Shown here: one piece after another, positions 9,731 to 18,273 of the stretch | Position numbering within the stretch: position 1 is the stretch's first letter | Layout: the number at the start of each line of letters is the position of its first letter | Assembly: GCF_004331695.1 (NCBI RefSeq) | Contig: NZ_SJSL01000001.1 | Coordinates: 1,364,001 to 1,428,000, forward strand | Length of the DNA: 64,000 bases | Origin: Pedobacter psychroterrae | GTDB lineage: Bacteria > Bacteroidota > Bacteroidia > Sphingobacteriales > Sphingobacteriaceae | Direction of reading: 5' to 3' | The notes under the pieces: model-generated | The model's database searches: none | What the model was told of the DNA's origin: nothing | Seen by the model: only the letters and a program-made list of their open reading frames with translations | Translations under genes and position numbers: made by a program

Positions 9731-10957
9731 ATGGTACGGACGAATAAAATCATAATGCTCTTTTTGCTCTTCTTGTCTTTTAATGGAATGGCACAGGAGT
9801 TTGACAGTACAGGTATATCCAGAGAAAGACTGAAATTCTATTTGAAGCGTGCAGTAACGATGGCTGAGTTTTTAACGGTAGATCCATATGGTAATGACGG
9901 TCCATATCCTTATAAAAAAGATGATGTAAGACTGATCCATAATATTGGCGCCAAATTTATTGGCCGTGCCATCTATCGATGGGGCAATGAAGCTACACTG
10001 GCAAAACCTGAATTTCTGAACAAAGCCCGTGATCTGATCAGGGAGGTACACAGCAAAGATCCGGAGGTGATCTTTCAGGCCGCTGTTTTTGAAGCTGTGA
10101 GCGGACAGGTAAATCAGCTGCCTGTGCCTGCATGGGCCTTTGCTGCTCTAGGAAGGCAGGCAGAAACAAGGAATTTTCGCTATGAAGATATGCTGGATAT
10201 CAATGGTAAATTTGTAAACCAATGGGGTAAGGGAAGTAGTGTGCCTGATATTACCCGTCCCGAGGCGCAGCTTTGGCTGATGTATCTTTGCGGGGTATAT
10301 ATGAACCTGGGATGTGAGGCGCTGCACCTGGGACAAATAGGACTGATGGGAATGAATGATCCGGGACTGCGTGTATGGAATACATTTATCCACAAGGTTA
10401 GGGATTATGCAAGGCTCCATACGCCGCGAAATTGGGTATTGCTGGATGCCCATACGCCACAGGGAGGAATGGTGGTGGATGGTAAAAGTATGCTAGACTT
10501 CAATTCGTTTCCGCTCCGGATAAAAGAAATTCCTGCGAAGCCTATGGAAGGTGTATTGGAAGTGGGGTACCTGGATGCTATTTTTCAGCGAAGTATGGGC
10601 TGTATTACACCAAGTGGCTGGAAGTGTGCTGCACTGCCTTACCTGGTAGAATTTGATAATTTTGGTATTAGTCAGAAACCAGGTGTGGCAGACACGGCGT
10701 CACATTTTATCTGGGGCTATGATGAGATCAGCTGGTTTTATCTGCTGCCTGAAAAGAAAAGGAATGATTGGTTGCGCTATGCATATCATTGGGTTGCGGA
10801 AAATGACCGTACCGGATGGCTTCAAATGCCCATTTCCAGGATTGTAACGCTGGGAAATGGGATACATGGAACCCGCAACAGGGGCAATACGCGGTCTGCA
10901 GATTGCCCTGTGGGAATCAACGTGGAAAAAACGGTAAAGGCGCTTTGGAGAGAATAG
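9731..10957 (+). CDS. Secreted protein of unknown function
   Basis: A 408-residue protein with a clear signal peptide (residues 1-21, LLFLSFNGMAQ) that I do not assign to a named family. The mature part contains many aromatic residues and segments such as EVIFQAAVFEAVSG, RPEAQLWLMYLCGVYMNLG, ALHLGQIGLM and DAHTPQGGMVVDGKSMLDF, a pattern of acidic and aromatic motifs at regular spacing that would suit a TIM-barrel or a helical glycosidase-like fold. No cysteine-rich or lipobox feature is present. It is a single gene running opposite to its upstream neighbour, with no operon partner. The proposed fold is only an inference. Confidence 0.75.
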   Translation: MVRTNKIIMLFLLFLSFNGMAQEFDSTGISRERLKFYLKRAVTMAEFLTVDPYGNDGPYPYKKDDVRLIHNIGAKFIGRAIYRWGNEATLAKPEFLNKARDLIREVHSKDPEVIFQAAVFEAVSGQVNQLPVPAWAFAALGRQAETRNFRYEDMLDINGKFVNQWGKGSSVPDITRPEAQLWLMYLCGVYMNLGCEALHLGQIGLMGMNDPGLRVWNTFIHKVRDYARLHTPRNWVLLDAHTPQGGMVVDGKSMLDFNSFPLRIKEIPAKPMEGVLEVGYLDAIFQRSMGCITPSGWKCAALPYLVEFDNFGISQKPGVADTASHFIWGYDEISWFYLLPEKKRNDWLRYAYHWVAENDRTGWLQMPISRIVTLGNGIHGTRNRGNTRSADCPVGINVEKTVKALWRE

Positions 10958-10972
10958 ATAGCGTTGTAAATG

Positions 10973-11533
10973 CTATTTAACGCGCTCTACATACTCTCCT
11001 GTACGGGTGTCTAATTTAATTTTATCACCTTGGTTGACAAATAACGGAACTTTTATCTCCACACCATTTTCTGTTGTAGCATATTTCAGGGCACCTGAAG
11101 AAGTATCGCCTTTAACGGCAGGCTCAGCATAGGTAATTTCCAGTTCTACAAAGTTGGGTGCCTGGGCCATAATGGGTTCTTCACTTTCGAAGGAAACGAT
11201 TACATCCATTCCTTCTTTTAAGAATTTTGCAGCTGGCCCGAATAGTGATTTAGGAATATTGAACTGATCAAAAGTGACATTGTCCATGACCACGAAATAA
11301 TCACCCTCTTCATATAAGTATTGGAAATCATTGGTTTCCACACGGCAAATCTCAATCTGCTCGTCTGTCCCTAAGCGGGCCTCTACGATTCTTCCGGTTT
11401 TAATATTACGAAATTTACCCAGATAGAAAGCCCCGCCTTTACCTGGTGTACGGTGTATGAGTTCTGTAACTGTCACCAGTTCACCATTGTACCGTAAAAT
11501 ATTCCCTACTTTAGCTTCAGATGTCTTTGCCAT
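10973..11533 (-). CDS. efp: Elongation factor P
   Basis: A 186-residue translation factor that relieves ribosome stalling at polyproline stretches by binding next to the P-site tRNA. All three beta-barrel domains are present: the KOW-like N-terminal domain with the tip loop RTPGKGGAF (Lys32 is the residue normally modified), the central OB domain and the C-terminal OB domain with the signature GDTSSGALKYATTENG. The length is normal. The frame is open to 11560, but MAKTSEAKVGN at 11533 is the family's N-terminus. No epmA/epmB/earP-type modification gene is visible in the window. A TATATTTG promoter element lies 25 nt upstream of the chosen start. Confidence 0.97.
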   Translation of the reverse strand: MAKTSEAKVGNILRYNGELVTVTELIHRTPGKGGAFYLGKFRNIKTGRIVEARLGTDEQIEICRVETNDFQYLYEEGDYFVVMDNVTFDQFNIPKSLFGPAAKFLKEGMDVIVSFESEEPIMAQAPNFVELEITYAEPAVKGDTSSGALKYATTENGVEIKVPLFVNQGDKIKLDTRTGEYVERVK

Positions 11534-11557
11534 ATATATAATTGTAAAATTTGAGCG

Positions 11558-11565
11558 CAAATATA
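11558..11565 (-). promoter_or_regulatory. efp promoter -7 element
   Basis: TATATTTG on the minus strand matches the Bacteroidota -7 consensus TAnnTTTG exactly and would give a leader of about 20 nt before the efp ATG at 11533. No convincing TTG was found at the -33 spacing. Confidence 0.5.
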
Positions 11566-11649
11566 TATGCTTTTCGCATTTACCTGGCGTAATCAGACTA
11601 ATATAGTTTCAGTCGCATAAATGCTGATCAGTAAATAGCATATTTTACC

Positions 11650-11657
11650 TAAGTTTG
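11650..11657 (+). promoter_or_regulatory. -7 element directly before the DUF4271 gene
   Basis: TAAGTTTG matches TAnnTTTG exactly and ends 5 nt before the ATG at 11663, so transcription would begin at or within a base or two of the start codon. Confidence 0.5.
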
Positions 11658-11662
11658 CAGCA

Positions 11663-12646
11663 ATGAAATGGAGGAATGTTTTTCTTATCACAATCTTGAT
11701 TTTTATTCTGGGCGGGGATACGGGAATGGCCCAGGTTGCGGCGCAATTGCCTGATACGGCCGCAAACCAAAAAACGTACAGAAATACCAGAATAGTAAGG
11801 GATTCTGCATATAGGGCCAGGCAAAAATTTGTAACAGATTCTATCATTTCGCATACCTGGCTTTTTCCAGACTCGATGATCAATAAGCACATGATCATGG
11901 ATAGTATCATCAAGGCAAATGTTTACGGACGTTCTAACCTGATCAACAGGTATAAAGACTACAGTCATATAAAGAAAGGTAAATACAGGACAGGAGAACC
12001 TGTTCCAAAAGGGAATATCTGGGTGCCGGTTGTAGTTGGGCTACTGGTACTGCTTTTTGCAGTTTTGAAGATCTCGTTTGCCAAGCAGCTGCAAACAATT
12101 GTTCAATCTTTTTTTAGCAACAGGGTGCTGAATAATTTAAATAAGGAGGACAATCTATTCTCCTCCTGGCCATTTTTATTGTTGTTCGTACAGTTTGGGT
12201 TTACGGTAGGGATGTTTTTCTACCTGGTTTCGCAGTATTATCACATCTCATTTCCCGGTAGCGGATTTCAGTTTTATCTGGGGATTTCTGTGATCATTCT
12301 TGTTTTGTATATTTTTAAGATACTGCTCCTAAGATTGCTTGGACATCTTTTTAACATACAAAAACCGGTTAACGAATACGTTGTAATATTATATTTAAGT
12401 TATTTTAACTTGTCTTTATTGTTTATTCCGTTGGTGGTAGCTTTTGCATTGTCACCGCTGAAATACGCCATTTATTATATTGTGATCTCTTTTATTTTAT
12501 TGGGCGTGATATTTGTGTTTCAATTCATCAGGGCAGGGCTGAATATTTTATCTCATAATCGATTTCCAAAAGTGTATTTGTTTTTGTACTTTTGTGCCCT
12601 CGAAATTTGCCCTATTTTGATATTAATCAAGGCAATAGGATTGTAA
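11663..12646 (+). CDS. DUF4271 domain membrane protein
   Basis: A 327-residue protein. It has an N-terminal signal-like segment (residues 1-26), a polar region of about 85 residues, and then about seven to eight hydrophobic helices from residue 115 on (VPVVVGLLVLLFAVLK, FLLLFVQFGFTVGMFFYLV, FQFYLGISVIILVLYIF and others), the arrangement of DUF4271 proteins. The function is unknown, but in Bacteroidota this gene commonly precedes a HemD-like gene and sits close to the gldKLMN cluster, as here, so a role in envelope biology is plausible. It is followed after 26 nt by the HemD-like gene. Confidence 0.85.
   Translation: MKWRNVFLITILIFILGGDTGMAQVAAQLPDTAANQKTYRNTRIVRDSAYRARQKFVTDSIISHTWLFPDSMINKHMIMDSIIKANVYGRSNLINRYKDYSHIKKGKYRTGEPVPKGNIWVPVVVGLLVLLFAVLKISFAKQLQTIVQSFFSNRVLNNLNKEDNLFSSWPFLLLFVQFGFTVGMFFYLVSQYYHISFPGSGFQFYLGISVIILVLYIFKILLLRLLGHLFNIQKPVNEYVVILYLSYFNLSLLFIPLVVAFALSPLKYAIYYIVISFILLGVIFVFQFIRAGLNILSHNRFPKVYLFLYFCALEICPILILIKAIGL
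12587..12594 (+). promoter_or_regulatory. Internal -7 element before the hemD-like gene
   Basis: TACTTTTG matches TAnnTTTG exactly within the last codons of the DUF4271 gene, 78 nt before the hemD-like ATG. It may allow separate transcription of the downstream gene. Confidence 0.35.
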
Positions 12647-12672
12647 GGATAAACAAGTGGTAATAAGAAAAA

Positions 12673-13443
12673 ATGCAAGAAAAGACAGAAGATAGGCTGC
12701 GTAAAGTGAAAAGTATACTGATCACTTTGCCAAAGCCTGAAACAGAGAAGTCTCCTTATTTTGATTTGGCTAAGAAATACAACCTTAAAATTGATTTTAG
12801 GTCGTTTATTCATGTGGACGGCGTGCCTGCACGTGATTTCCGGAAGGAGAAGGTAAACCTGGCGGATTTTACAGCAGTGGTCTTCACCAGTAGGAATGCC
12901 GTGGATCATTTTTTCAGGATCAGCGAGGAGATGAGGCATGATGTACCCGCCGATCTAAAATATTTTTGCATTTCTGAATCTACAGCGCTATATCTTCAAA
13001 AGTATATCCAGTACAGGAAACGTAAGATCTTTTTTGGAAAGCAAACTGCTGCCGACCTTGCCGAAGTAATGAAAAAGCATTCTGAAGAGAAATTCTTGTA
13101 CCCTTGTTCTGATGTGGCGACGGAAGCTACCATGAACTTTTTGCAGAAGAATGGATACAATGTAACGCCGGCTGTCTTGTTTAAGACAGTGGTGAGTGAT
13201 CTTTCAGATCTTGCGGAGGTGTTTTATGATGTTTTAGGATTCTTTAGTCCTTCCAGCATACAGTCTCTTTACATAAATTTCCCTGATTTTAAACAAAATA
13301 ATACTAGGATTGCAACATTTGGAGTAAACACCTTTAAGGCGGTGGAAGATGTCGGGCTGATAGTAGATATTGCGGCACCTTCACCTGAAGCCCCTTCTAT
13401 GATTATGGCGATAGAGAACTATATTAAGAAGTCTAATAAATAG
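12673..13443 (+). CDS. hemD: Uroporphyrinogen-III synthase family protein
   Basis: A 256-residue cytoplasmic protein with the two-lobed HemD fold. It begins with VKSILITLPKPE, has the typical AVVFTSRNAVDHFF segment near residues 72-85 and ends with the GFFSPSSIQSL and ATFGVNTFKAVEDVG segments of the family. HemD closes hydroxymethylbilane to uroporphyrinogen III in haem and sirohaem synthesis. HemD proteins are poorly conserved, and no other tetrapyrrole gene is nearby, so the enzyme role is inferred from the family. Its place between the DUF4271 gene and gldK is common in Bacteroidota. Confidence 0.85.
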   Translation: MQEKTEDRLRKVKSILITLPKPETEKSPYFDLAKKYNLKIDFRSFIHVDGVPARDFRKEKVNLADFTAVVFTSRNAVDHFFRISEEMRHDVPADLKYFCISESTALYLQKYIQYRKRKIFFGKQTAADLAEVMKKHSEEKFLYPCSDVATEATMNFLQKNGYNVTPAVLFKTVVSDLSDLAEVFYDVLGFFSPSSIQSLYINFPDFKQNNTRIATFGVNTFKAVEDVGLIVDIAAPSPEAPSMIMAIENYIKKSNK

Positions 13444-13546
13444 CTTCTCTCTTGTTTTTTCTGGTGTACTGGCATATTTTTGGTTTTATTAATTGTATAT
13501 CTCAATCATTTTCGATAAAATTGTTATAAAATTGCTTGACGATACT

Positions 13547-14914
13547 ATGAAAAACGCTTACATATTTGTATTTCTTATTGTTACAATACTACTTTCAAGT
13601 TGCGGGAAAGGTGGTCAGGGTGAGCTTGTAGGGGTATATAACAGGAAATTCAAGAACAACAGGGTTCCATTGGGGATGGTATATATACCACCAGGGCGAA
13701 CCCTGATTGGTATTTCTGATGAGGATATAAACAATTCTCAAAGTTCCCCTAGCAGCATGACTTCATTTAGTGCATTTTTTATGGACCAGACTGAGATTTC
13801 AAATGCTGAATACAGGCAGTTTGTAAATTGGGTAAGGGATTCAATAGCTGTGACACTTTTAGGACCCAGCGGTGCTCCAAACTTCTTTAAACCCTTGCCT
13901 CAGGGTGCTGCAGGTGCTGCCCCTATAGCAGGGACGCAGAATATAGACTGGAAGAAAGTAGGAAATGGGTCACTTTTGTGGAGCAACAAGACGAATGGGA
14001 TGGGGGCTAAGCTGACAGATATGTATTACAGCGGTGCAGATGCCATTCCGGGAAGAAATGAAATTGATATCCGGAAATTAAGGTATGCCTATAGCTATGT
14101 AAATTCTGACCTTGCGGTGGAAGGAAGGAAAGATCCTTCAAAAAAGCGCCAGGACTTTATTGTTACCTATACCGACCTGCCTGACCCAACTAATCCAAAT
14201 CATCATCCATCTATACCGGTTTATCCGGATACATTGGTATGGAAAGTAGATTATACTTATTCGCAGAATGATCCGATGGTAAAAACATATTTTAACCATC
14301 CTTCGTATGATAACTATCCTGTAGTAGGTGTGACATGGGAACAAGCTGCTGCATTTTGTGTATGGCGAACCAGATTTTATGAGTCTGTAGCAGTAGCCAG
14401 AAAACAACCATTAAATGCCAGACCTGAATATCAGTTGCCGAGTGATGCACAGTTTGAATATGCTGCAAGAGGAGGAAATGTAAAAACTAAATATCCATGG
14501 GGTGGGCCTTATATCAGGAATACCAAGGGTTGTATGCAGGCGAATTTTAAAGTGGGACGGGGGAATTATTCAGATGACGGCGGATTGTATACTGTAAATG
14601 TTAAGTCTTATTTCCCGAACGATTACGGACTTTATAACATGGCTGGAAATGTGGCCGAATGGACGATAACCTCATATAATCAGTCTGCTGCACCTATGCT
14701 TCTTGACTTTAACCCTAATTATACTTACGAAGCCAAAACTCAGGACAGCAAGTATAAAAAGCGTAAGGTGGTAAGGGGCGGATCATGGAAAGATATCGGG
14801 TTTTTCCTTCAGAATTCAGTAGGCACTTATGAGTATCAGGATCAACCAAGATCATACATTGGTTTCAGATGCGTTTCAGCATATCCGGGTACTGACATCA
14901 CATATAGAAATTAA
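13547..14914 (+). CDS. gldK: T9SS/gliding motility lipoprotein GldK
   Basis: A 455-residue lipoprotein (PorK in Porphyromonas) with the lipobox at Cys19 (ILLSSCGKG) and a formylglycine-generating-enzyme-like domain: GMVYIPPGRTLIG at the N-terminus, DQTEISNAEYRQF, YGLYNMAGNVAEWT and the terminal VRGGSWKD and YIGFRCVSA segments. In the type IX secretion system it forms, with GldN, a periplasmic ring attached to the outer membrane. The frame is open from a TTG at 13493, but that extension would bury the lipobox, so the ATG at 13547 is used. It is the first of four consecutive gld genes, 34 nt before gldL. Confidence 0.97.
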   Translation: MKNAYIFVFLIVTILLSSCGKGGQGELVGVYNRKFKNNRVPLGMVYIPPGRTLIGISDEDINNSQSSPSSMTSFSAFFMDQTEISNAEYRQFVNWVRDSIAVTLLGPSGAPNFFKPLPQGAAGAAPIAGTQNIDWKKVGNGSLLWSNKTNGMGAKLTDMYYSGADAIPGRNEIDIRKLRYAYSYVNSDLAVEGRKDPSKKRQDFIVTYTDLPDPTNPNHHPSIPVYPDTLVWKVDYTYSQNDPMVKTYFNHPSYDNYPVVGVTWEQAAAFCVWRTRFYESVAVARKQPLNARPEYQLPSDAQFEYAARGGNVKTKYPWGGPYIRNTKGCMQANFKVGRGNYSDDGGLYTVNVKSYFPNDYGLYNMAGNVAEWTITSYNQSAAPMLLDFNPNYTYEAKTQDSKYKKRKVVRGGSWKDIGFFLQNSVGTYEYQDQPRSYIGFRCVSAYPGTDITYRN

Positions 14915-14948
14915 TAACATATACCTAGAACCTTTACCTTAAGAAAAA

Positions 14949-15758
14949 ATGGCGGCAAAAAGAAAATTTGATTGGTTACACGTGGCAATATCGTGGGGGG
15001 CCAGCATCGTAATTTTAGGAGCATTATTTAAAATTTTACATATTGGCGGAGTATTCGGTAACTATGCCATTGGTATAGGACTGGGTGTGGAAGCCATTCT
15101 TTTCTTTTTGACCGGACTCAGACAACCGGAACAAGAATTACCATGGGAGAACGTTTACCCTGAACTGAGTCCTGAATTTGCTGGTGAGCTGCCTAAGAGT
15201 ACTGCCAGGCCGACCGGAAATGCTTCGGGCTTTTCTTCTACTGCAGCCCTGGATAAGATGCTGGTTGATGCCAAAATTGGTCCGGAGCTAATTGAAAGCC
15301 TGGGAGCGGGGCTGCGTACTTTTGGTGACAAGGTTTCTTCCATTGCTAATGTTGCTGATGCTTCTGCCGCTACCACTGAATTTACAGGTAAGTTAAAAAA
15401 TGCTTCTGCAAGTTTTGACGGGTTAAATAATGCATTTTCCAAGGCTACTGCCCAATTATCTGAATTGGGTGAAAGCAATATTGCTGCTGCAGCTTATCAT
15501 GATCAGGTGAATGCACTGGCTAAAAATCTTTCTGCTTTGAATGCGGTATATGAACTGGAATTGCAGGATTCAAGTGCACATCTTAAGTCGATGAATAAAT
15601 TTTATCAAAACTTATCTCTGACAATGAATAACTTTAACGAGTCTATGGAAGATTCTAAGCAGTTTAAAGATGAGGTAGGAAAACTTGCTAAAAACTTATC
15701 GTCGTTGAATGCCATTTATGGTAATATGTTGTCTGCTATGAACCAACCAAGAGTTTAG
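14949..15758 (+). CDS. gldL: T9SS inner-membrane motor protein GldL
   Basis: A 269-residue inner-membrane protein. It has two transmembrane helices near the N-terminus (about residues 10-33 and 37-57) and a long cytoplasmic helical tail. The second helix carries the conserved Glu48 (GVEAILFFLTG), which in GldL is part of the proton path. GldL forms a pentamer around a GldM dimer, making the proton-powered motor that drives secretion and gliding. The tail contains a repeated KNLSxLNAxY motif (around residues 193 and 242). The gene lies 12 nt before gldM. Confidence 0.97.
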   Translation: MAAKRKFDWLHVAISWGASIVILGALFKILHIGGVFGNYAIGIGLGVEAILFFLTGLRQPEQELPWENVYPELSPEFAGELPKSTARPTGNASGFSSTAALDKMLVDAKIGPELIESLGAGLRTFGDKVSSIANVADASAATTEFTGKLKNASASFDGLNNAFSKATAQLSELGESNIAAAAYHDQVNALAKNLSALNAVYELELQDSSAHLKSMNKFYQNLSLTMNNFNESMEDSKQFKDEVGKLAKNLSSLNAIYGNMLSAMNQPRV

Positions 15759-15770
15759 ACTTAATTTATT

Positions 15771-17309
15771 ATGGCAGGAGGAAGAGAGACAACAAGGCAG
15801 AAGATGATCAATATCATGTATTTGGTATTGCTTGCTATGCTCGCCTTAAATGTATCGGATACAATATTGAATGCGTTTAAAAATATTAATGATAGTTTGG
15901 TAAGTTCAAAAACCAATGTTAATACCAGTATAGAACAGCTTTTTACATCATTTCAGAATACAAAATTAAAAGATGAACCTGAGAGGGCCCAACCAATTTG
16001 GGAGAAAGCAAATAAGGCCAGAGCATATGCTGATGAACTGAGTAGCTATGTACAACAGCTTAAAGACAGGTTTAACAAAGCAGGGAATGGTATTGATGAG
16101 GAGACTGGTGACCTGGTAGAAAGGGCTAACCTTGACATTGCCCAGGGGATCATGATCAACCAGAAAGAAGGCCAGAAGCTGAAGGTAAAGATCAATGAAA
16201 CCCGTGAGAAACTGATTAATCTATTGGATGCCCAGGATCGTGCAGGTGTAACTTTTACCATGGAGGCTAAGGATGCTGTAAAGTCTATTAACGGGAACAA
16301 AAAATGGGAAGATATCAATTTTGGTGAGGGAACACCGCTTACGGCGGCCAACACTATTTTGAGTAAAATCCAGTCTGACGTAAAAAATGCAGAAGCTGAA
16401 GTAGTGAAGAAGCTGTTTGGAAATATGGACAAATCTTTGGTGAACCTAGATCAGTTTGCTGCGGTAGCGGTGGCACCAACTTCGTATGTAATACAGGGCC
16501 AGCCTTATACTGCACAGGTTTTTCTGACGGCAAGTGATTCTAAATCGAGCCCTGAGATCTCGGTAGGTGGCAGTCGTCTGTCTATGAAAGAGGGCAAAGG
16601 CGTTTATACCGGAGGGACAGGAAATGTCGGGGTGTTTAAGTGGATAGGAACGATAAGGGTTAAACAGACTGATGGGCAGGTGAAGGAGTACAGGACCCCT
16701 GAACAGATGTACCAGGTAGCTAAACCTTCTGCAACCGTATCTCCAGATAAAATGAATGTGATCTATGCTGGTATACCGAATCCCTTTTCTGTTTCAGCTG
16801 CAGGCTTTCCGCTGGAAAGTGTTAATGCATCAATGGAGGGTGGTTCGATTTCTGGCAGTAATGGTAAATATACCGTGAATGTTGGGGGTAATCAGGTTGG
16901 TAAGACACTAAGCATCAATGTGTCTGCGGCCAATGAAGGTAAGACCTTAAATTTAGGGTCGCAATCATTCAGGGTTAAGGCTTTGCCTACACCGCGGGCA
17001 TATGTAAAGGGTAAGTCTGGAGGAAATGTTCCTTTGGAATGGATTGAAAGCTCTGGCGCAATTGAAACCCAGCTTGAAGATTTCGTATTTGATGTTAAAT
17101 TTACAGTGATTCGTTTTGCAGTTACTTTTATTAATCCAAAGGCAGATGCAGTAACCATTACTTGTAATGGTGCAGGGTTTAACGGACAAGTAAAAGGAGC
17201 ACTAAACTCATTAAAGCCGGGTGCAACTGTGATATTTAAGGATATCGTATGTGAGGGGCCGGATGGCAGACAAAAGGTTTTGGATGGAATTACGTTTATA
17301 GCAAAATAG
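15771..17309 (+). CDS. gldM: T9SS motor/stator protein GldM
   Basis: A 512-residue protein with the single N-terminal transmembrane helix of GldM (RQKMINIMYLVLLAMLALNV) and a large periplasmic part of four domains, the last three beta-rich. The opening MAGGRETTRQKMINIMYLV is highly conserved. The helix inserts into the GldL pentamer, and the periplasmic domains span to the GldK/GldN ring at the outer membrane, transmitting motion. The length is normal. The gene follows gldL by 12 nt and precedes gldN by 6 nt. Confidence 0.97.
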   Translation: MAGGRETTRQKMINIMYLVLLAMLALNVSDTILNAFKNINDSLVSSKTNVNTSIEQLFTSFQNTKLKDEPERAQPIWEKANKARAYADELSSYVQQLKDRFNKAGNGIDEETGDLVERANLDIAQGIMINQKEGQKLKVKINETREKLINLLDAQDRAGVTFTMEAKDAVKSINGNKKWEDINFGEGTPLTAANTILSKIQSDVKNAEAEVVKKLFGNMDKSLVNLDQFAAVAVAPTSYVIQGQPYTAQVFLTASDSKSSPEISVGGSRLSMKEGKGVYTGGTGNVGVFKWIGTIRVKQTDGQVKEYRTPEQMYQVAKPSATVSPDKMNVIYAGIPNPFSVSAAGFPLESVNASMEGGSISGSNGKYTVNVGGNQVGKTLSINVSAANEGKTLNLGSQSFRVKALPTPRAYVKGKSGGNVPLEWIESSGAIETQLEDFVFDVKFTVIRFAVTFINPKADAVTITCNGAGFNGQVKGALNSLKPGATVIFKDIVCEGPDGRQKVLDGITFIAK

Positions 17310-17315
17310 ACTATT

Positions 17316-18197
17316 ATGAAAAATATCTTGGTTATTGTAGTATTGTTATTATTAGGAACAGGTTCTTTTGCACAAAATCAAGTGAATAGGGGGCGTGCGG
17401 ACTCTCTTAAAAAAGCAAGAATAAAGACTCCACCTAAAGATGGGTTTGCTGTAAGGGCAGATATTGATAGCAATATCATGGTCCCTTATCCTGATGTGCG
17501 CGAAGAGGATGTGTTTTATGCAAAGAGAATCTGGCGGGAGATAGACCTTAGGGATACGATTAACTCAGTGCTGAAAGCTGAGGGTTCAAAACTGATAGAT
17601 GTATTACTTGAAGCTGTTAGAAATGAGGAGCTTACTGTATATTCTAATAAGGATACCACGGCCGGAAAGCTGCTGGATGATAATGATTCATTTAGGATAG
17701 CATTGACAGCTCAGGAAGCGTTATCAAGTGCACAGGGGATAAGTGAAGGTGTCGCAGATTCGGCAACAGGTAAGATCGCTGATCCAACCTTGCGAAGACT
17801 GAGGTCTGACGAGTTTGTGAAATATAGGATTAAAGAGGATTGGATTCTGGATTCAAAAAGATCGGTTTTTGAACCCAGGATAGTTGGCATAGCGCCGATG
17901 AAACAGGTAGAAGGAAACTGGCAACCTGTATTTTGGGTGTATTTTGAAGATGCAAGAGAACTATTAAGTAAGAAAAAACTGATAAATCCTGCAAATGATG
18001 CCTCTACCATAACTTTTGATGATTTTTTTGTAAGAAGGTTATTTTCAAGCTATATAGTGAAGGAAACCAATCCGTCTAATCAGAATATTAATGACATACT
18101 CGGTCTGACGGATGCTAAAGACCCAAAAAAGCTATATGAATCTGAGAGAATAAAGAAATCAATTTCTGACTTTGAGCAAAGCCTTTGGGAGTATTAG
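17316..18197 (+). CDS. gldN: T9SS/gliding protein GldN
   Basis: A 293-residue periplasmic protein (PorN homologue) with a signal peptide ending at FAQ (residue 20). The body has the family segments VREEDVFYAKRIWREIDLRD, YRIKEDWILDSKRSVFEPRIVGIAP and FWVYFEDARELL. It forms the outer-membrane-associated ring with GldK. It closes the gldKLMN operon; the next gene is convergent (uvrC), with 76 nt in between and no strong terminator hairpin visible. Confidence 0.97.
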   Translation: MKNILVIVVLLLLGTGSFAQNQVNRGRADSLKKARIKTPPKDGFAVRADIDSNIMVPYPDVREEDVFYAKRIWREIDLRDTINSVLKAEGSKLIDVLLEAVRNEELTVYSNKDTTAGKLLDDNDSFRIALTAQEALSSAQGISEGVADSATGKIADPTLRRLRSDEFVKYRIKEDWILDSKRSVFEPRIVGIAPMKQVEGNWQPVFWVYFEDARELLSKKKLINPANDASTITFDDFFVRRLFSSYIVKETNPSNQNINDILGLTDAKDPKKLYESERIKKSISDFEQSLWEY

Positions 18198-18273
18198 TTT
18201 TCAATACAACAGTGAGCATTTAAAGCGTCGTAATTCTGAATTTATTTTAGGATGACGAAGCCCATAATAATCT

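Noticed and set aside
13493..13546. Upstream TTG extension of gldK
   Set aside because: It would add 18 residues before a perfect lipoprotein signal peptide; the ATG at 13547 is the correct start.
16046..16432. 128-codon minus-strand frame inside gldM
   Set aside because: Antisense to a conserved T9SS gene, with low-complexity Ser/Phe/Leu content.
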